NCBI RefSeq assembly: GCF_001693515.2 | Contig: NZ_CP042968.1 | Span: 1,116,001-1,180,000, forward strand | Direction of reading: 5' to 3' | DNA length: 64,000 nucleotides | DNA from: Bradyrhizobium paxllaeri | GTDB taxonomy: Bacteria; Pseudomonadota; Alphaproteobacteria; Rhizobiales; Xanthobacteraceae | Shown: piece after piece, positions 24,349-33,694 of the stretch | Numbering within the stretch: the first letter of the stretch is position 1 | Layout: each line of letters begins with the position of its first letter | Position numbers and translations under genes: made by a program | The notes under the pieces: model-generated | What the model saw: only the letters and a program-made list of their open reading frames with translations | Databases searched by the model: none | Told to the model about the DNA's origin: nothing

Positions 24349-24634
24349 GTGGAAAAGCTCCAAGAAGCGGCTGCGCGGGTGCAGTCGCACCAAGGAAACT
24401 ATTCAGCTTTTTCGCCACTCGCGCAAGCGCAGCGCCGGCTCGGCGAATGTTCTCGCGCCGATCTTTGAAATAGCCTTAATTCTCATGACCCGAGTGGCAC
24501 CGTGCCCGAACCGACCGGGTGACGTCCGCCCTTGATCGCGCGGCGGACCACTGCTTGCGGCAGGCGTGGTCGGCGCCCGCTGAGGCGAGGCGGAGGTCAT
24601 TCCCTGCAGCGCAACATCGGCCTTTCGGCTGAAA
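24349..24634. other. Intergenic stretch, no supported gene
   Basis: Carries the probable kinase promoter and the sequence after the BKACE pseudogene. A long minus-strand frame here only continues the pseudogene in the wrong phase. Confidence 0.35.
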
Positions 24635-25127
24635 TCAACTCGCAGGGCTTTGCGCCGAGGTCGCAGCCAGGGCCTGCCGCATCTCGGCCGGAGTAGCAGG
24701 CTCTGCGCCAAGACCGCGCACGATTCGCACGGCCTCTTCAACGAGTTCGAGATTGGTCGCGGTGGTGGCAAGCGGCGCGTCCTCAAGGCCGACGCGAATA
24801 TGGCCGCCGCGTGCGATCGTATCGCAAACAGCGGGCGAAGATCGGCGCTGACGCCCGCGATCATCCAGGGCGCGCCGGGCGCTTCCTCTTCCAATAGCGC
24901 ATGGTAGGCCGCGAGCGCATATGGCTTTGGCGGAAGGCCGACGGCGATCAGGTTGCAGAACATCAGACGATAGATGGGCGCCTTGACGCCGGCCGCGCGC
25001 GCCAGTGCTGCGCCGGCTCGCAGGCGCCGCCCTCGGCGATGATGGCCTCAACGGTATCGGGAATGCCGGGTTGGAGCGCGCGGCCCCACGATCCGTTCAA
25101 CGCTGCCTCGATCCAGACCTTGCGCAT
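24635..25127 (-). pseudogene. BKACE-family (3-keto-5-aminohexanoate cleavage enzyme-like) gene, deleted and frameshifted
   Basis: The intact start, M-R-K-V-W-I-E-A-A-L-N-G-S-W-G-R, runs from 25127 to about 25030. A frame change follows, giving A-A-G-V-K-A-P-I-Y-R-L-M-F-C-N-L-I-A-V-G-L-P-P-K-P-Y-A near 24960-24890. A second change near 24840 restores D-T-I-A-R-G-G-H-I-R-V-G-L-E-D and the family C-terminus. BKACE proteins are about 270-310 residues; only about 160 codons remain. The N-terminal metal and substrate residues of the middle barrel are lost, so this is non-functional. Confidence 0.85.
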
Positions 25128-25412
25128 GCTATTGCTCCCCCTGAAAATTCGTAGCCCGTAGACTGGAGCAGAACCTGTCCGAAGCCACACTTGATATGTT
25201 GGTGCAGTTCTCTGCGACTTCTAAGGCTTATTACTGTGTCCTACGCCTGTGGGTCGTTTGAGACTTCATACCAGCTGATCTCGACCTGCACCTATAGGCC
25301 ACCGATAATGCCTAATGCCGTATCTGCTTGGGCTCGGTTGTCTTTCTGCATAATGCTCTCGCCACGTGTACGAATAACTGGTAAAAAATGACCTTGGGAC
25401 AGGGAGGTCACA

Positions 25413-26915
25413 ATGCAAAGATTTGCGGGCAGAGGCGATGTTTATCTGCGGCATATCGACGACCGAAATAAGAAGGTGAAGCAGATTCTTTGGGGAGACT
25501 GGTTAAACATCGAGCAGACGGAAGGGGAGTGGGGCCGAGTCAAATGGGGCGCTGAGAGATATTGGATCAAGTTAGAAGATTGCGTTGATGAGCGCCCCCT
25601 GGAAGTTGTGTTCGTTGACGTCGGCCAAGGCGATGGCTGTTTGGTAGTTAGTCCAGCCGTTCCGCCCGATGAAAAGGTCATGCTGATCGACGCTGGTGCC
25701 GGCGACAACATGTACAGGTTCATCAGCTGGCGTTTCGGAAAGCTGGCTAAAGAGTTTCGCTTTCACGCGGCGATCATCACACACTCCGATAAAGATCACT
25801 ATTATGGCTTTAAGAAACTGTTCGAGCAGCAGAAGTTCTCCTTCGATTACGTATACCACAACGGAATAGCAGAACGTCCTGGTGAAGAGCTGTTTGGCCC
25901 TAGCGATGATAGCGGTGAATACGTCGCTGATCTAAAGCCGACGCACGAGGAGATCGAGGCCTTCTACAAGAAAGAAAAATCTCGTAAAGGAAAGCAGTAC
26001 GCCGAGCTCATCTACACAGCACTCACGAATGGTCGAGTCGATTCCGTTGAGATGCTCTCGACAGCACACGGTACCATCGAGGACAACCGGTCTTGGATGC
26101 CAGGATTCGCCCCGAGCGATAATCCAGAACTCACAATCGAGATCTTGGGGCCTGTCGTGGAAATGATTGATGGAAAGCCAATGCTTCGTTGGTTCGGCGA
26201 TACCGTGGGCTCAACAGGAAAGGACAATGGCAAGACGAAGAACGGCCACTCGGTGCTCCTGCGTCTGTGCTATCGAAACTTCACACTACTTTTCGGCGGC
26301 GACCTGAACCTTCCTGCTGAGGACTTTCTGCTACGGCACTACGGCGAAATCGGCGACGATCAATCTCTGGGGGACGCTGTCGACAAGGCTAGCCGTCGGC
26401 TTAGGGCAGATGTCATGAAAAGCTGCCACCATGGTTCTGCCGATGTTACGGATGAATTCCTTCAGGCCGTCAACCCGTTCGCGTTCGTGGTATCGTCCGG
26501 CGACGAGGAAAGCCACGTCCATCCCCGGCCCGATCTACTGGGCCGTCTGGGCCGCCATGGCCGCGGGGATGCGCCACTCGTTCTTTGCACGGAAATTTTG
26601 AGATCCACGCGAGAGAAGGAAGATCAAAAACAGCTCAAGCGGCTGCAAAAGCTGGATGCGCTTATCGAGTCGGCCAAGACTACCGCGAAGCAGAAGCGGG
26701 AGTATCGAGAGGAACGAATAGCGATTCAGGGCGAATTGGCTCGACGCAACGTGGAAACATACGGGGCGATAACACTCCGAACGGATGGTAGGCACCTGGC
26801 GGTGGGATTTCGTTTGGAGAAGCCTCGGGCCGGCGGAAGGCGTTGGCAGATCTATTGGTATGAGCACGACGAAGAGCATGGCTTCGTGCCGCTCGACAAA
26901 GGCAACCATCACTAA
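25413..26915 (+). CDS. Metallo-beta-lactamase-fold protein, ComEC/Rec2-hydrolase type, stand-alone
   Basis: A 500-residue protein with a strong AGGGAGG ribosome binding site. Residues 1-60 look like a small SH3-like beta domain. From 64 onward is an MBL fold: V-V-F-V-D-V-G-Q-G-D-G, L-I-D-A-G, the metal motif T-H-S-D-K-D-H (123-129), L-L-F-G-G-D-L-N and S-C-H-H-G-S-A-D. This is the DNA-uptake-type MBL arrangement, without any ComEC membrane part. An insert (about 150-250) and a charged helical region (about 395-440) are extra. GC and codon use are clearly lower than in the neighbours, suggesting transfer. No partner gene is adjacent. A nuclease or phosphodiesterase role, perhaps in phage defence, is inference. 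Confidence 0.8.
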   Translation: MQRFAGRGDVYLRHIDDRNKKVKQILWGDWLNIEQTEGEWGRVKWGAERYWIKLEDCVDERPLEVVFVDVGQGDGCLVVSPAVPPDEKVMLIDAGAGDNMYRFISWRFGKLAKEFRFHAAIITHSDKDHYYGFKKLFEQQKFSFDYVYHNGIAERPGEELFGPSDDSGEYVADLKPTHEEIEAFYKKEKSRKGKQYAELIYTALTNGRVDSVEMLSTAHGTIEDNRSWMPGFAPSDNPELTIEILGPVVEMIDGKPMLRWFGDTVGSTGKDNGKTKNGHSVLLRLCYRNFTLLFGGDLNLPAEDFLLRHYGEIGDDQSLGDAVDKASRRLRADVMKSCHHGSADVTDEFLQAVNPFAFVVSSGDEESHVHPRPDLLGRLGRHGRGDAPLVLCTEILRSTREKEDQKQLKRLQKLDALIESAKTTAKQKREYREERIAIQGELARRNVETYGAITLRTDGRHLAVGFRLEKPRAGGRRWQIYWYEHDEEHGFVPLDKGNHH

Positions 26916-26927
26916 GATGGTTGCCTT
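26899..26927 (+). terminator. Hairpin spanning the MBL stop codon
   Basis: AAGGCAACCAT and ATGGTTGCCTT form a perfect 11-bp stem around a 7-base loop that contains the TAA stop. Only two T's end the stem, so it is a terminator or 3'-end stabilising hairpin rather than a classic T-run terminator. Confidence 0.6.
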
Positions 26928-27032
26928 CGGACCGGTTATCCGCAGCCGGATCGACGACGCTCCGACTGGTAGGATCGAGCACGAGTCATTGTGTCAATGC
27001 GACGTCTGCCGAAACGCCCGGACACCCTCTGC

Positions 27033-27581
27033 TCAAAACGTCGGCGGCGTGCAGGCGCTTATCACCTCGCACGCCTTCGCGCCGACGCAGCGGAAGCGAT
27101 GCGGCCTGCGGCTTTCGAAATAGTAGGCGTCGCCGGGATCGAGGATGCGGCGCTCGTCGTCGACCGTCACTTCGAGCCGGCCGCTCACCACGATGCCGCC
27201 TTCCTCGCCGTCATGGGTCAGCGGCACGCGTCCGGTGTCGCTGCCGGGCTCATAGCGCTCTTTCAGGATCTGCAACGCGCGGCCGAACATGGTGTCGCCG
27301 ACCTGGCGGTAGGAGATCGGCTGCTTGCCGATTTCGGTCAGTTCGTCGGCGCGATAAAACGCCTTGCGCGGGCGCTCCGGCTCGATCGCGAAGAATTCGG
27401 CAAGGCCCATCGGCAGCCCGTCGAGGATGCGCTTGAGCGCGCCGACGGACGGGTTCATCTGGTTCGATTCGATCAGCGAAATCGTCGAATTGGTCACGCC
27501 GGAACGCTTGGCCAGCTCGCGCTGTGAGAGCTTGTGCCGGGCCCGGATGAATCGGAGTCGCCCGCCGATATCGACGCTCAT
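27033..27581 (-). CDS. XRE-cupin regulator (PuuR-like)
   Basis: 182 residues from the ATG at 27581. The N-terminal helix-turn-helix is L-S-Q-R-E-L-A-K-R-S-G-V-T-N-S-T-I-S-L-I-E-S-N. It is followed by a linker with M-G-L-A-E-F-F-A and a C-terminal cupin with T-H-D-G-E-E-G-G-I-V-V-S-G and D-P-G-D-A-Y-Y-F-E-S-R-R-P-H-R-F. The length and layout match PuuR and related regulators of amine or amino-acid use. It is divergent from the omega-transaminase gene, with 153 bases between, and probably controls it. Confidence 0.9.
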   Translation of the reverse strand: MSVDIGGRLRFIRARHKLSQRELAKRSGVTNSTISLIESNQMNPSVGALKRILDGLPMGLAEFFAIEPERPRKAFYRADELTEIGKQPISYRQVGDTMFGRALQILKERYEPGSDTGRVPLTHDGEEGGIVVSGRLEVTVDDERRILDPGDAYYFESRRPHRFRCVGAKACEVISACTPPTF

Positions 27582-27734
27582 CGGAAAATCCCTGTTGCAG
27601 GTGTTTCGGATCGAACAAATATGCCCCGGCAGGGTCAATAAAATCAATAGGTTGCAGAACCGAAGAAAAGGACTTGTTGTGGCTTCCCGAGCGTGGCCCG
27701 GTGCTATCTTGAGCTGCCAGCAAAGGAGCTACCC

Positions 27735-29063
27735 GTGACCCTTCATCAGAAGCCGAACACCCTGCAGACCGACTCGTTCTGGATGCCTTTCACGGCCAAC
27801 CGGCAGTTCAAGAAAGCGCCGCGGCTGTTCGCCTCCGCCGAGGGCATGCACTACACCACGGTCGACGGCCGCAAGGTGATCGACGGCTCCGCCGGCCTGT
27901 GGTGCGTCAATGCCGGCCATGGCCGCCGCCAGATCGCTGCCGCCGTCGAACGGCAGTTGATGAACCTCGACTTCGCGCCCTCGTTCAACATGGGCCACCC
28001 GCTGGCGTTCGACTTCGCCGAGCGGCTTACCGAGATCGCGCCGAAGGGACTCGATCGCGTCTTCTTCACCAATTCCGGTTCGGAATCGGTCGACACCGCG
28101 CTGAAGATCGCGCTGGCCTATCAGCGCGCCATTGGGCAGGCGACGCGCACGCGCCTGATCGGCCGCGAGCGCGGCTATCACGGCGTCGGCTTCGGCGGCA
28201 TGTCGGTCGGCGGCATGGTGGCGAACCGCCGCGCGTTTGCGACCCATCTGCCTGGTGTCGACCACATCCGTCACACCCATGATCTCGCCCGCAATGCCTT
28301 CGCCAAGGACCAGCCGGATCACGGCGCCGAACTCGCCGACGATGTCGAGCGGATGGTGGCGCTGCATGGCGCCGACACCATCGCCGCCGTCATCGTCGAG
28401 CCGGTGCCGGGCTCCACCGCGGTGCTGCCGCCGCCGAAGGGCTATCTGCAGCGCCTGCGCGAACTCTGCACCAAGCACGGCATCCTCCTGATCTTCGACG
28501 AGGTCATCACCGGCTTCGGCCGCTTGGGCGCGCCGTTCGCGGCTGACTATTTCGGCGTCACGCCCGACATGATGACGACCGCCAAGGGCATCACCAACGG
28601 TACCGTGCCTTGCGGCGCGGTTTTCGCCAGCCGCAAGATCCATGACGGGCTGATGGTCGGCCCCGAGGGCACGATCGAGCTGTTCCACGGCTACACCTAT
28701 TCGGCGCATCCGACCGCCTGCGCCGCCGGCCTTGCGACGCTCGACATCTACAAGGATGAGGGGCTGCTCACGCGCGGCGCATCGATGGCCGAGTACTGGC
28801 GCGATGGGCTGCATTCGCTGAAAGGCCTGCCGAACGTCGTCGACATCCGCAATGTCGGCCTGATGGGCGCCGTCGAAGTCGCGCCACGCAGCGATGGCGT
28901 CGGCGCGCGCGGCTATGACGTGATGGTCGATTGCTTCAATCGCGGGCTTTATTTGCGCATGAGCGGCGACAGCTTTGCGTTGTCGCCGCCCTTGATCGTC
29001 GAGAAGAGCCATATCGACGATATCGTCTCGATCCTCGGCGACGCGATCAAGCGGGTGGCCTGA
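27735..29063 (+). CDS. Class III omega-amino acid:pyruvate aminotransferase
   Basis: 442 residues from a GTG at 27735, chosen because AAAGGAG sits about seven bases before it. PLP-fold signatures: T-N-S-G-S-E-S-V-D-T-A-L-K (112-124), Y-H-G-V-G-F-G-G, the cofactor Asp in I-F-D-E-V-I-T-G-F-G-R (D255) and the Schiff-base lysine in T-T-A-K-G-I-T-N-G (K284). This is the beta-alanine/omega-amino acid:pyruvate transaminase group. It moves an amino group from a terminal amine to pyruvate, making alanine, which DadA downstream could oxidise if it is D-form. PuuR-like control fits polyamine or beta-alanine catabolism. Confidence 0.92.
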   Translation: MTLHQKPNTLQTDSFWMPFTANRQFKKAPRLFASAEGMHYTTVDGRKVIDGSAGLWCVNAGHGRRQIAAAVERQLMNLDFAPSFNMGHPLAFDFAERLTEIAPKGLDRVFFTNSGSESVDTALKIALAYQRAIGQATRTRLIGRERGYHGVGFGGMSVGGMVANRRAFATHLPGVDHIRHTHDLARNAFAKDQPDHGAELADDVERMVALHGADTIAAVIVEPVPGSTAVLPPPKGYLQRLRELCTKHGILLIFDEVITGFGRLGAPFAADYFGVTPDMMTTAKGITNGTVPCGAVFASRKIHDGLMVGPEGTIELFHGYTYSAHPTACAAGLATLDIYKDEGLLTRGASMAEYWRDGLHSLKGLPNVVDIRNVGLMGAVEVAPRSDGVGARGYDVMVDCFNRGLYLRMSGDSFALSPPLIVEKSHIDDIVSILGDAIKRVA

Positions 29064-29088
29064 TCCTTGCTCTCAAGGAAAGACAGAA

Positions 29089-29110
29089 GCCGCGGCAGTG
29101 TTGCCGCGGC
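29089..29110 (+). promoter_or_regulatory. GC-rich hairpin between transaminase and dadA
   Basis: GCCGCGGCA (29089-29097) and TGCCGCGGC (29102-29110) form a perfect nine-base stem with a 4-base loop. No T-run follows, so it may attenuate or process the message between the two genes rather than end it. Confidence 0.6.
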
Positions 29111-29126
29111 GTATGTGTGAGGAATC

Positions 29127-30392
29127 GTGAAAGTCACCGTTCTCGGCAGTGGCGTGATCGGCGTCACCACAGCCTATTATCTGGCGCGCGCCGGCCATGA
29201 AGTCGTTGTCGTCGACCGTCAGCCTGAGCCTGCGCTGGAGACCAGTTTCGCCAATGCCGGCGAAGTCTCGCCGGGCTATTCCTCGCCCTGGGCCGGGCCC
29301 GGCGTGCCGGTGAAGGCCATCAAATGGCTGTTGATGCGGCACGGGCCGCTGGTGATCTGGCCCAAGCTCGACCCCATGATGTGGATCTGGGGCCTGAAGA
29401 TGCTGCGCAACTGCACGACAGAGCGCTACGCCGTCAACAAGAGCCGGATGATTCCGATTGCCGAATACAGCCGCGATTCCTTGCGGGCACTGCGCGACGA
29501 GATCGGCATCAAATATGACGAGCGCAGCCGCGGCACGTTGCAGCTCTTCCGCAAGCAGAAGCAGCTCGATACGACCGGCGACGACATCGCGGTGCTTAAG
29601 CAGTATGGCGTTCCCTACGAAGTGCTCGATCGCGACGGCTGCATCGGCGCGGAGCCTGCGCTGGCGACGGCGAAGGCCACGTTCGTCGGTGGACTTCGGC
29701 TGCCGCAGGACGAGACCGGCGATTGCCACATGTTTACGCAAGGGCTCGCCCAGGAAGCAGCCAAACTCGGCGTGCAGTTCAAGTTCAACACGACCATCGA
29801 GCGGCTGATCGCGGATGGCGGCAAGATCACCGGCGTGATGACGAGCGAGGGCCTGCTGCAGGCCGACACCTATGTCGCCGCGTTGGGAAGCTGGTCGCCG
29901 CGATTCCTCAAGCCACTCGGCATTTCCGTTCCGGTCTACCCGGTGAAGGGCTATTCGATCACCGTGCCGGTCATCGATCCCGACGGCGCGCCGGTCTCGA
30001 CCGTGATGGACGAAAGCTACAAGGTCGCGATCACGCGGCTGGGTGATCGTATCCGCGTCGGCGGCACCGCGGAAATCTCCGGCTATTCGAATACGCTGCA
30101 TCCGGCGCGGCAGGCGACACTGGATCATTCGCTGACCGACATGTTTCCGCGCGGCGGCGACTTGAGCAAAGCAAGCTTCTGGTCCGGCCTGCGCCCGATG
30201 ACGCCGGACGGCCCGCCTGTGATCGGCGCCACGCGATACGGCAACCTGCACCTCAACACCGGCCACGGCACGCTCGGCTGGACCATGGCGTGCGGTTCGG
30301 GGCGGGTGATGGCGGACCTGCTGTCGGGACGTAAGCCGGATATCGATGTGAGCGAATTGAGCGTGAGCCGGTACGATCAGCGGTTCGGGTGA
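29127..30392 (+). CDS. dadA: D-amino acid dehydrogenase small subunit (DadA-type)
   Basis: A 421-residue FAD protein with a GTG start and a TGAGGA ribosome binding site. The FAD-binding motif is [22 protein letters not shown] (3-24), followed by the DadA-typical [18 protein letters not shown]. Later patterns are [19 protein letters not shown] and [13 protein letters not shown]. It oxidises D-amino acids to keto acids and ammonia, passing electrons to the quinone pool. It lies 63 bases downstream of the transaminase and likely shares its transcript. Confidence 0.93.
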   Translation: MKVTVLGSGVIGVTTAYYLARAGHEVVVVDRQPEPALETSFANAGEVSPGYSSPWAGPGVPVKAIKWLLMRHGPLVIWPKLDPMMWIWGLKMLRNCTTERYAVNKSRMIPIAEYSRDSLRALRDEIGIKYDERSRGTLQLFRKQKQLDTTGDDIAVLKQYGVPYEVLDRDGCIGAEPALATAKATFVGGLRLPQDETGDCHMFTQGLAQEAAKLGVQFKFNTTIERLIADGGKITGVMTSEGLLQADTYVAALGSWSPRFLKPLGISVPVYPVKGYSITVPVIDPDGAPVSTVMDESYKVAITRLGDRIRVGGTAEISGYSNTLHPARQATLDHSLTDMFPRGGDLSKASFWSGLRPMTPDGPPVIGATRYGNLHLNTGHGTLGWTMACGSGRVMADLLSGRKPDIDVSELSVSRYDQRFG

Positions 30393-30413
30393 GAGCGCAC
30401 AGCGCTCGCCGCC

Positions 30414-30495
30414 GTCATTGCGAGGAGCGAAGCGACGAAGCAATCCATGTCTCCGCAAGCGGCGCGATGGATTGCTTCGCTTCGCTCGCAATGAC
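30414..30495. repeat. Dispersed palindromic repeat, copy 2 (GTCATTGCGAG...)
   Basis: 82 bp with the same outer and inner arms as the copy at 14141-14220; the loops differ. It lies between the convergent ends of dadA and the molybdoenzyme gene, where such hairpins can act as bidirectional transcript ends. Confidence 0.9.
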
Positions 30496-30540
30496 GGTGG
30501 AATAGCTCGCGCTCTTCATACAAGGGGCCACTACACCGCA

Positions 30541-32838
30541 TCACCGCTGATCGGGCGGATCAAACGCCCGGATCGGCGGCAACGCCCCCGAATACTTCTC
30601 ACACTCGACCACCGTCACCTGGCCGCAGCAGCCTTGTGCTAGCCGCGATGTACCGATGTCCCGGGTGAGTACGTTCGGATTGCCGTGGACGCAGAGCGGC
30701 TGTTCTGCCGCACCAGGCTCCGGATCGTACCAGGCGCCGGTGGACAACTGGATCACGCCGGACATGACGTCGTCGGTGACGGCGGCGGCGGCCAGGCACG
30801 CGCCGCGGTCGTTGAACAGGCGGACGATGTCGCCGTTGGCGATGCCGCGGCGCCTGGCATCGTCAGGGTGAAGGCGCACGACTTCACGGCCGGCGATCTT
30901 GCTCGACTGGCTGTAGGCACCGAAGTCGAGCTGGCTGTGCAGCCGGGTCGCCGGCTGGTTGGCGATCAGCGTCAGCGGGTGGCGCGAAGTGGGCGGCTCG
31001 GTCGACGGCAGCCAGGCCGGGTGGGGCGGGCAATCGTCGTAGCCGAAGCCTGCGATGGCTTTCGAATAGATCTCGATCTTGCCGCTTGGCGTTGAAAGCT
31101 TGTTGCTGACGGGATCGTTGCGGAAAGCGCGAAGGAAGCCGCCGTCATCGGGCCCCGACGGCAGCGCGAGTTCGCCGCGTTGCCAGAACTCGTCGAAATC
31201 AGGCGCATCCCAACCGGCTTCGGTCAGCGCCTTTCGCGTCGGCTCGTAAAGATGCGCCAGCCATTGCCGGCTATTGCGGCCTTCCGTGAATGCCTGCTCG
31301 ACGCCCAGGCGCCGCGAGAGGTCGGCAAAGATGTCGAAATCGTCGCGCGCTTCGCCGATCGGGTCCACGGCCCTGCGCATCGCGACCAGCCTTGGATCGG
31401 TGCCGGCGGCGCCGATATCGTCGCGCTCCAGCGTCATGGTCGCCGGCAGCACGATGTCGGCGAATTTCGCCATCGGCGTCCAGGCGCTTTCGTGCACCAC
31501 GATGGTTTGCGGGGCGTTGAAAGCCCGCCGCATGCGGTTGATGTCCTGGTGATGATGGAAGGGGTTGCCGCCCGCCCAATAGACCAGCTTGATGTCGGGA
31601 TAGTGCATGGAACGACCGTTGTAGTCGAACGGCTTGCCCGGATTGAGCAGCATGTCGCTGACGCGCGCGACCGGAATGAAATTGCTGACGCCGTTCTTGC
31701 CCTGCGACAGCGTCGGTATAGGAACGGCGTTGAGCCGCCGGCCGGTGTGGCCGAGCGCGCCGAGCGCGTAATTGTAACCGCCGCCGGGCAGGCCGATCTG
31801 GCCGAGCATCGCCGCGAGCACCGCGCCCATCCACACCGGCTGTTCGCCATACTGCGCCCGCTGCAGCGAATGCGAGACCGCGATCAGGGTGCGCCCGCGC
31901 GGCAGACGGCGGGCGAGGTCGACGATCGCGCGGGATGAATTGCCGGTGATGTCGGCCGCCCATGCCGCATCCTTCGGCGTGCCGTCATCGCGGCCGAGCA
32001 GATAGCGTTCGAAGTTCTCAAAACCGGTGCAATAGCGTTCGATGAAAGCCTTGTCACAGAGATCTTCGGTCAGGAGCGTGTGCGCAAGCGCCAGCATCAG
32101 CGCGACGTCGGTGCCGACCTTGATCGGCAGCCATTGCGCGTCGGCTTCTGCCGGCATGTCGTCACGCAATGGGCTGATGCAATAGAACGCCGCGCCGCGG
32201 CGCGCGGCCGTCGCCATCGCGTCGCGCTCGATGTGGCGGCTGATGCCGCCGCTGGCGACGTGCGAGTTCTTCAGCGCCATGCCGCCGAACGCCAGCACAA
32301 TATCGCTATGCTCGGCGATCTGATCCCAGGTCACGTTGTGGCGCGAGACGGCCTCATAGCCGCCCATCACACGCGGCAGGATCACGGCCGAGGCGCCGGC
32401 GCTGTAGCTGTTCACCGAGCGCACGTAACCGCCGAACGCCATGTTCAGGAAGCGATGAACCTGGCTCTGCGCGTGGTGGAAACGTCCGGCGCTGGACCAG
32501 CCGTAGGAGCCGCCGAAGACCGCGGCGGCGCCATGTTCAGTTTTGACCCGCGACAATTCGCTCGCCAGCAGATCGAGAACTTTATCCCACGAGCATTCGA
32601 CGAATTCCTGATCAAAGGTGCGCTCGGTGCGCACGCTGCGGTCCAGCCATGCCTTGCGGACCATCGGCCGCAGGATGCGCGCCTTATGGCGCATCGCGGT
32701 GGTGAAATTCTGCAGGATCGGTGAGGGCGCCGGGTCGCCCTCGTAGGGCGTGACATCGAGGGTTTCGCCGTTCCATCGCGCGGAGAAGGCGCCCCAGTGC
32801 GCGCTATGCGGCGCCCAATCCTCTCGGGCTTGATCCAT
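30541..32838 (-). CDS. BisC/TorZ-type molybdopterin oxidoreductase, probably biotin or methionine sulfoxide reductase
   Basis: 765 residues, DMSO-reductase family without an N-terminal Fe-S cluster or Tat signal, as in cytoplasmic BisC. The start H-S-A-H-W-G-A-F is typical. The molybdenum-ligand serine is in S-V-N-S-Y-S-A-G-A-S-A-V-I-L-P. Further family patterns are W-A-G-G-N-P-F-H-H-H-Q-D, V-V-H-E-S-A-W-T-P-M-A and the C-terminal R-L-F-N-D-R-G-A-C-L-A-A-A. The enzyme would reduce S- or N-oxides such as biotin sulfoxide or free methionine sulfoxide. It follows an XRE-cupin regulator by 20 bases on the same strand, which suggests an amino-acid-linked substrate. Confidence 0.9.
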   Translation of the reverse strand: MDQAREDWAPHSAHWGAFSARWNGETLDVTPYEGDPAPSPILQNFTTAMRHKARILRPMVRKAWLDRSVRTERTFDQEFVECSWDKVLDLLASELSRVKTEHGAAAVFGGSYGWSSAGRFHHAQSQVHRFLNMAFGGYVRSVNSYSAGASAVILPRVMGGYEAVSRHNVTWDQIAEHSDIVLAFGGMALKNSHVASGGISRHIERDAMATAARRGAAFYCISPLRDDMPAEADAQWLPIKVGTDVALMLALAHTLLTEDLCDKAFIERYCTGFENFERYLLGRDDGTPKDAAWAADITGNSSRAIVDLARRLPRGRTLIAVSHSLQRAQYGEQPVWMGAVLAAMLGQIGLPGGGYNYALGALGHTGRRLNAVPIPTLSQGKNGVSNFIPVARVSDMLLNPGKPFDYNGRSMHYPDIKLVYWAGGNPFHHHQDINRMRRAFNAPQTIVVHESAWTPMAKFADIVLPATMTLERDDIGAAGTDPRLVAMRRAVDPIGEARDDFDIFADLSRRLGVEQAFTEGRNSRQWLAHLYEPTRKALTEAGWDAPDFDEFWQRGELALPSGPDDGGFLRAFRNDPVSNKLSTPSGKIEIYSKAIAGFGYDDCPPHPAWLPSTEPPTSRHPLTLIANQPATRLHSQLDFGAYSQSSKIAGREVVRLHPDDARRRGIANGDIVRLFNDRGACLAAAAVTDDVMSGVIQLSTGAWYDPEPGAAEQPLCVHGNPNVLTRDIGTSRLAQGCCGQVTVVECEKYSGALPPIRAFDPPDQR

Positions 32839-32858
32839 GATTTACTCCAGACTGTCGC

Positions 32859-33527
32859 TCACCCGGCCTGCGTCACGCAGTTCACCCACAACACGACCGC
32901 TTTCGCATTATCAGCGGGATTTGAGAAGCGGTGTGGGCGGCGGCTGGCAAACCGAAAACTGTCCCCTTGCTTGAGGTTCCAGGTCTCGGCGTCGACCGTC
33001 AGCGTCATCTCGCCTTCCAGCACCAGCCCGGCTTCCTCGCCATCATGCGTATAGAGTTCGTCGCCGGTGTTGCCGCCGGGCTCGAGGTGCACGAGAAACA
33101 GATTGAGGCGGTTTTCCGTTCCGGCCGGGCTCAGCAATTGCTTGGAAATGCCGGTGCGCCACAGTTTCAGTTCGGCGCGCTGCAACTGCCGCGTGACCAC
33201 GCCGCCGGAACCGGCATCGTCGCTCGGCCTGGAGCCGAACAGCGCGGCGATGCCGACGCCGAGCACGTCCGCCAGCGTCGCCAGCACGCGCAGCGAGGGC
33301 GACGACAGGCCGCGCTCGATCTGGCTGAGGAAGCCGATCGACAGATCGGTTCGATCGGCAATCGTCTCCAGCGACAATTTGTGTTCGCGGCGCAGATCGC
33401 GAATGCGGCGGCCGACCGCCAGGTCCATTGCAGGTTCAGCCGGCCTGGCGGCGGGCTTTGCCTTCGGCGTGCGCGCTGCCTTTCGGGGCTTGGGCGCTGC
33501 TTTCTTTATTCTTTTGCCACCGCTCAC
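32859..33527 (-). CDS. XRE-cupin regulator with basic N-terminal extension
   Basis: 222 residues. The first 33 are rich in Lys, Ala and Pro (KKAAPKPRKAARTPKAKPAA) and probably disordered. An XRE helix-turn-helix follows: L-S-L-E-T-I-A-D-R-T-D-L-S-I-G-F-L-S-Q-I-E-R-G. A cupin lies at the C-terminus, with T-H-D-G-E-E-A-G-L-V-L-E-G and Q-G-D-S-F-R-F-A-S-R-R-P-H-R-F. It is divergent from the ABC transporter operon and just upstream of the molybdoenzyme on the same strand, so it may control both. The region from 33528 to 33694 would carry its operator. Confidence 0.9.
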   Translation of the reverse strand: MSGGKRIKKAAPKPRKAARTPKAKPAARPAEPAMDLAVGRRIRDLRREHKLSLETIADRTDLSIGFLSQIERGLSSPSLRVLATLADVLGVGIAALFGSRPSDDAGSGGVVTRQLQRAELKLWRTGISKQLLSPAGTENRLNLFLVHLEPGGNTGDELYTHDGEEAGLVLEGEMTLTVDAETWNLKQGDSFRFASRRPHRFSNPADNAKAVVLWVNCVTQAG

Positions 33528-33694
33528 GTCAGGCTGCTTTCTTCATATGCATGAAAATGGCTTGCAATAGTCGGGGAACTGTGACCACAATTTCATATTG
33601 GTGAAAATAGGCCCGAACGGCGTTGCCCGCAACTTCTTCTGTCAAGGCCAGGCGGGCGGCGCCGGAACGGTGTCCGGTTTCAGGAGGATGTGCA

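Noticed and set aside
24403..24963. 186-residue minus-strand gene
   Set aside because: Its first third is the middle of a decayed BKACE protein and the rest is out of phase with the family, so it is part of a pseudogene and not a gene.
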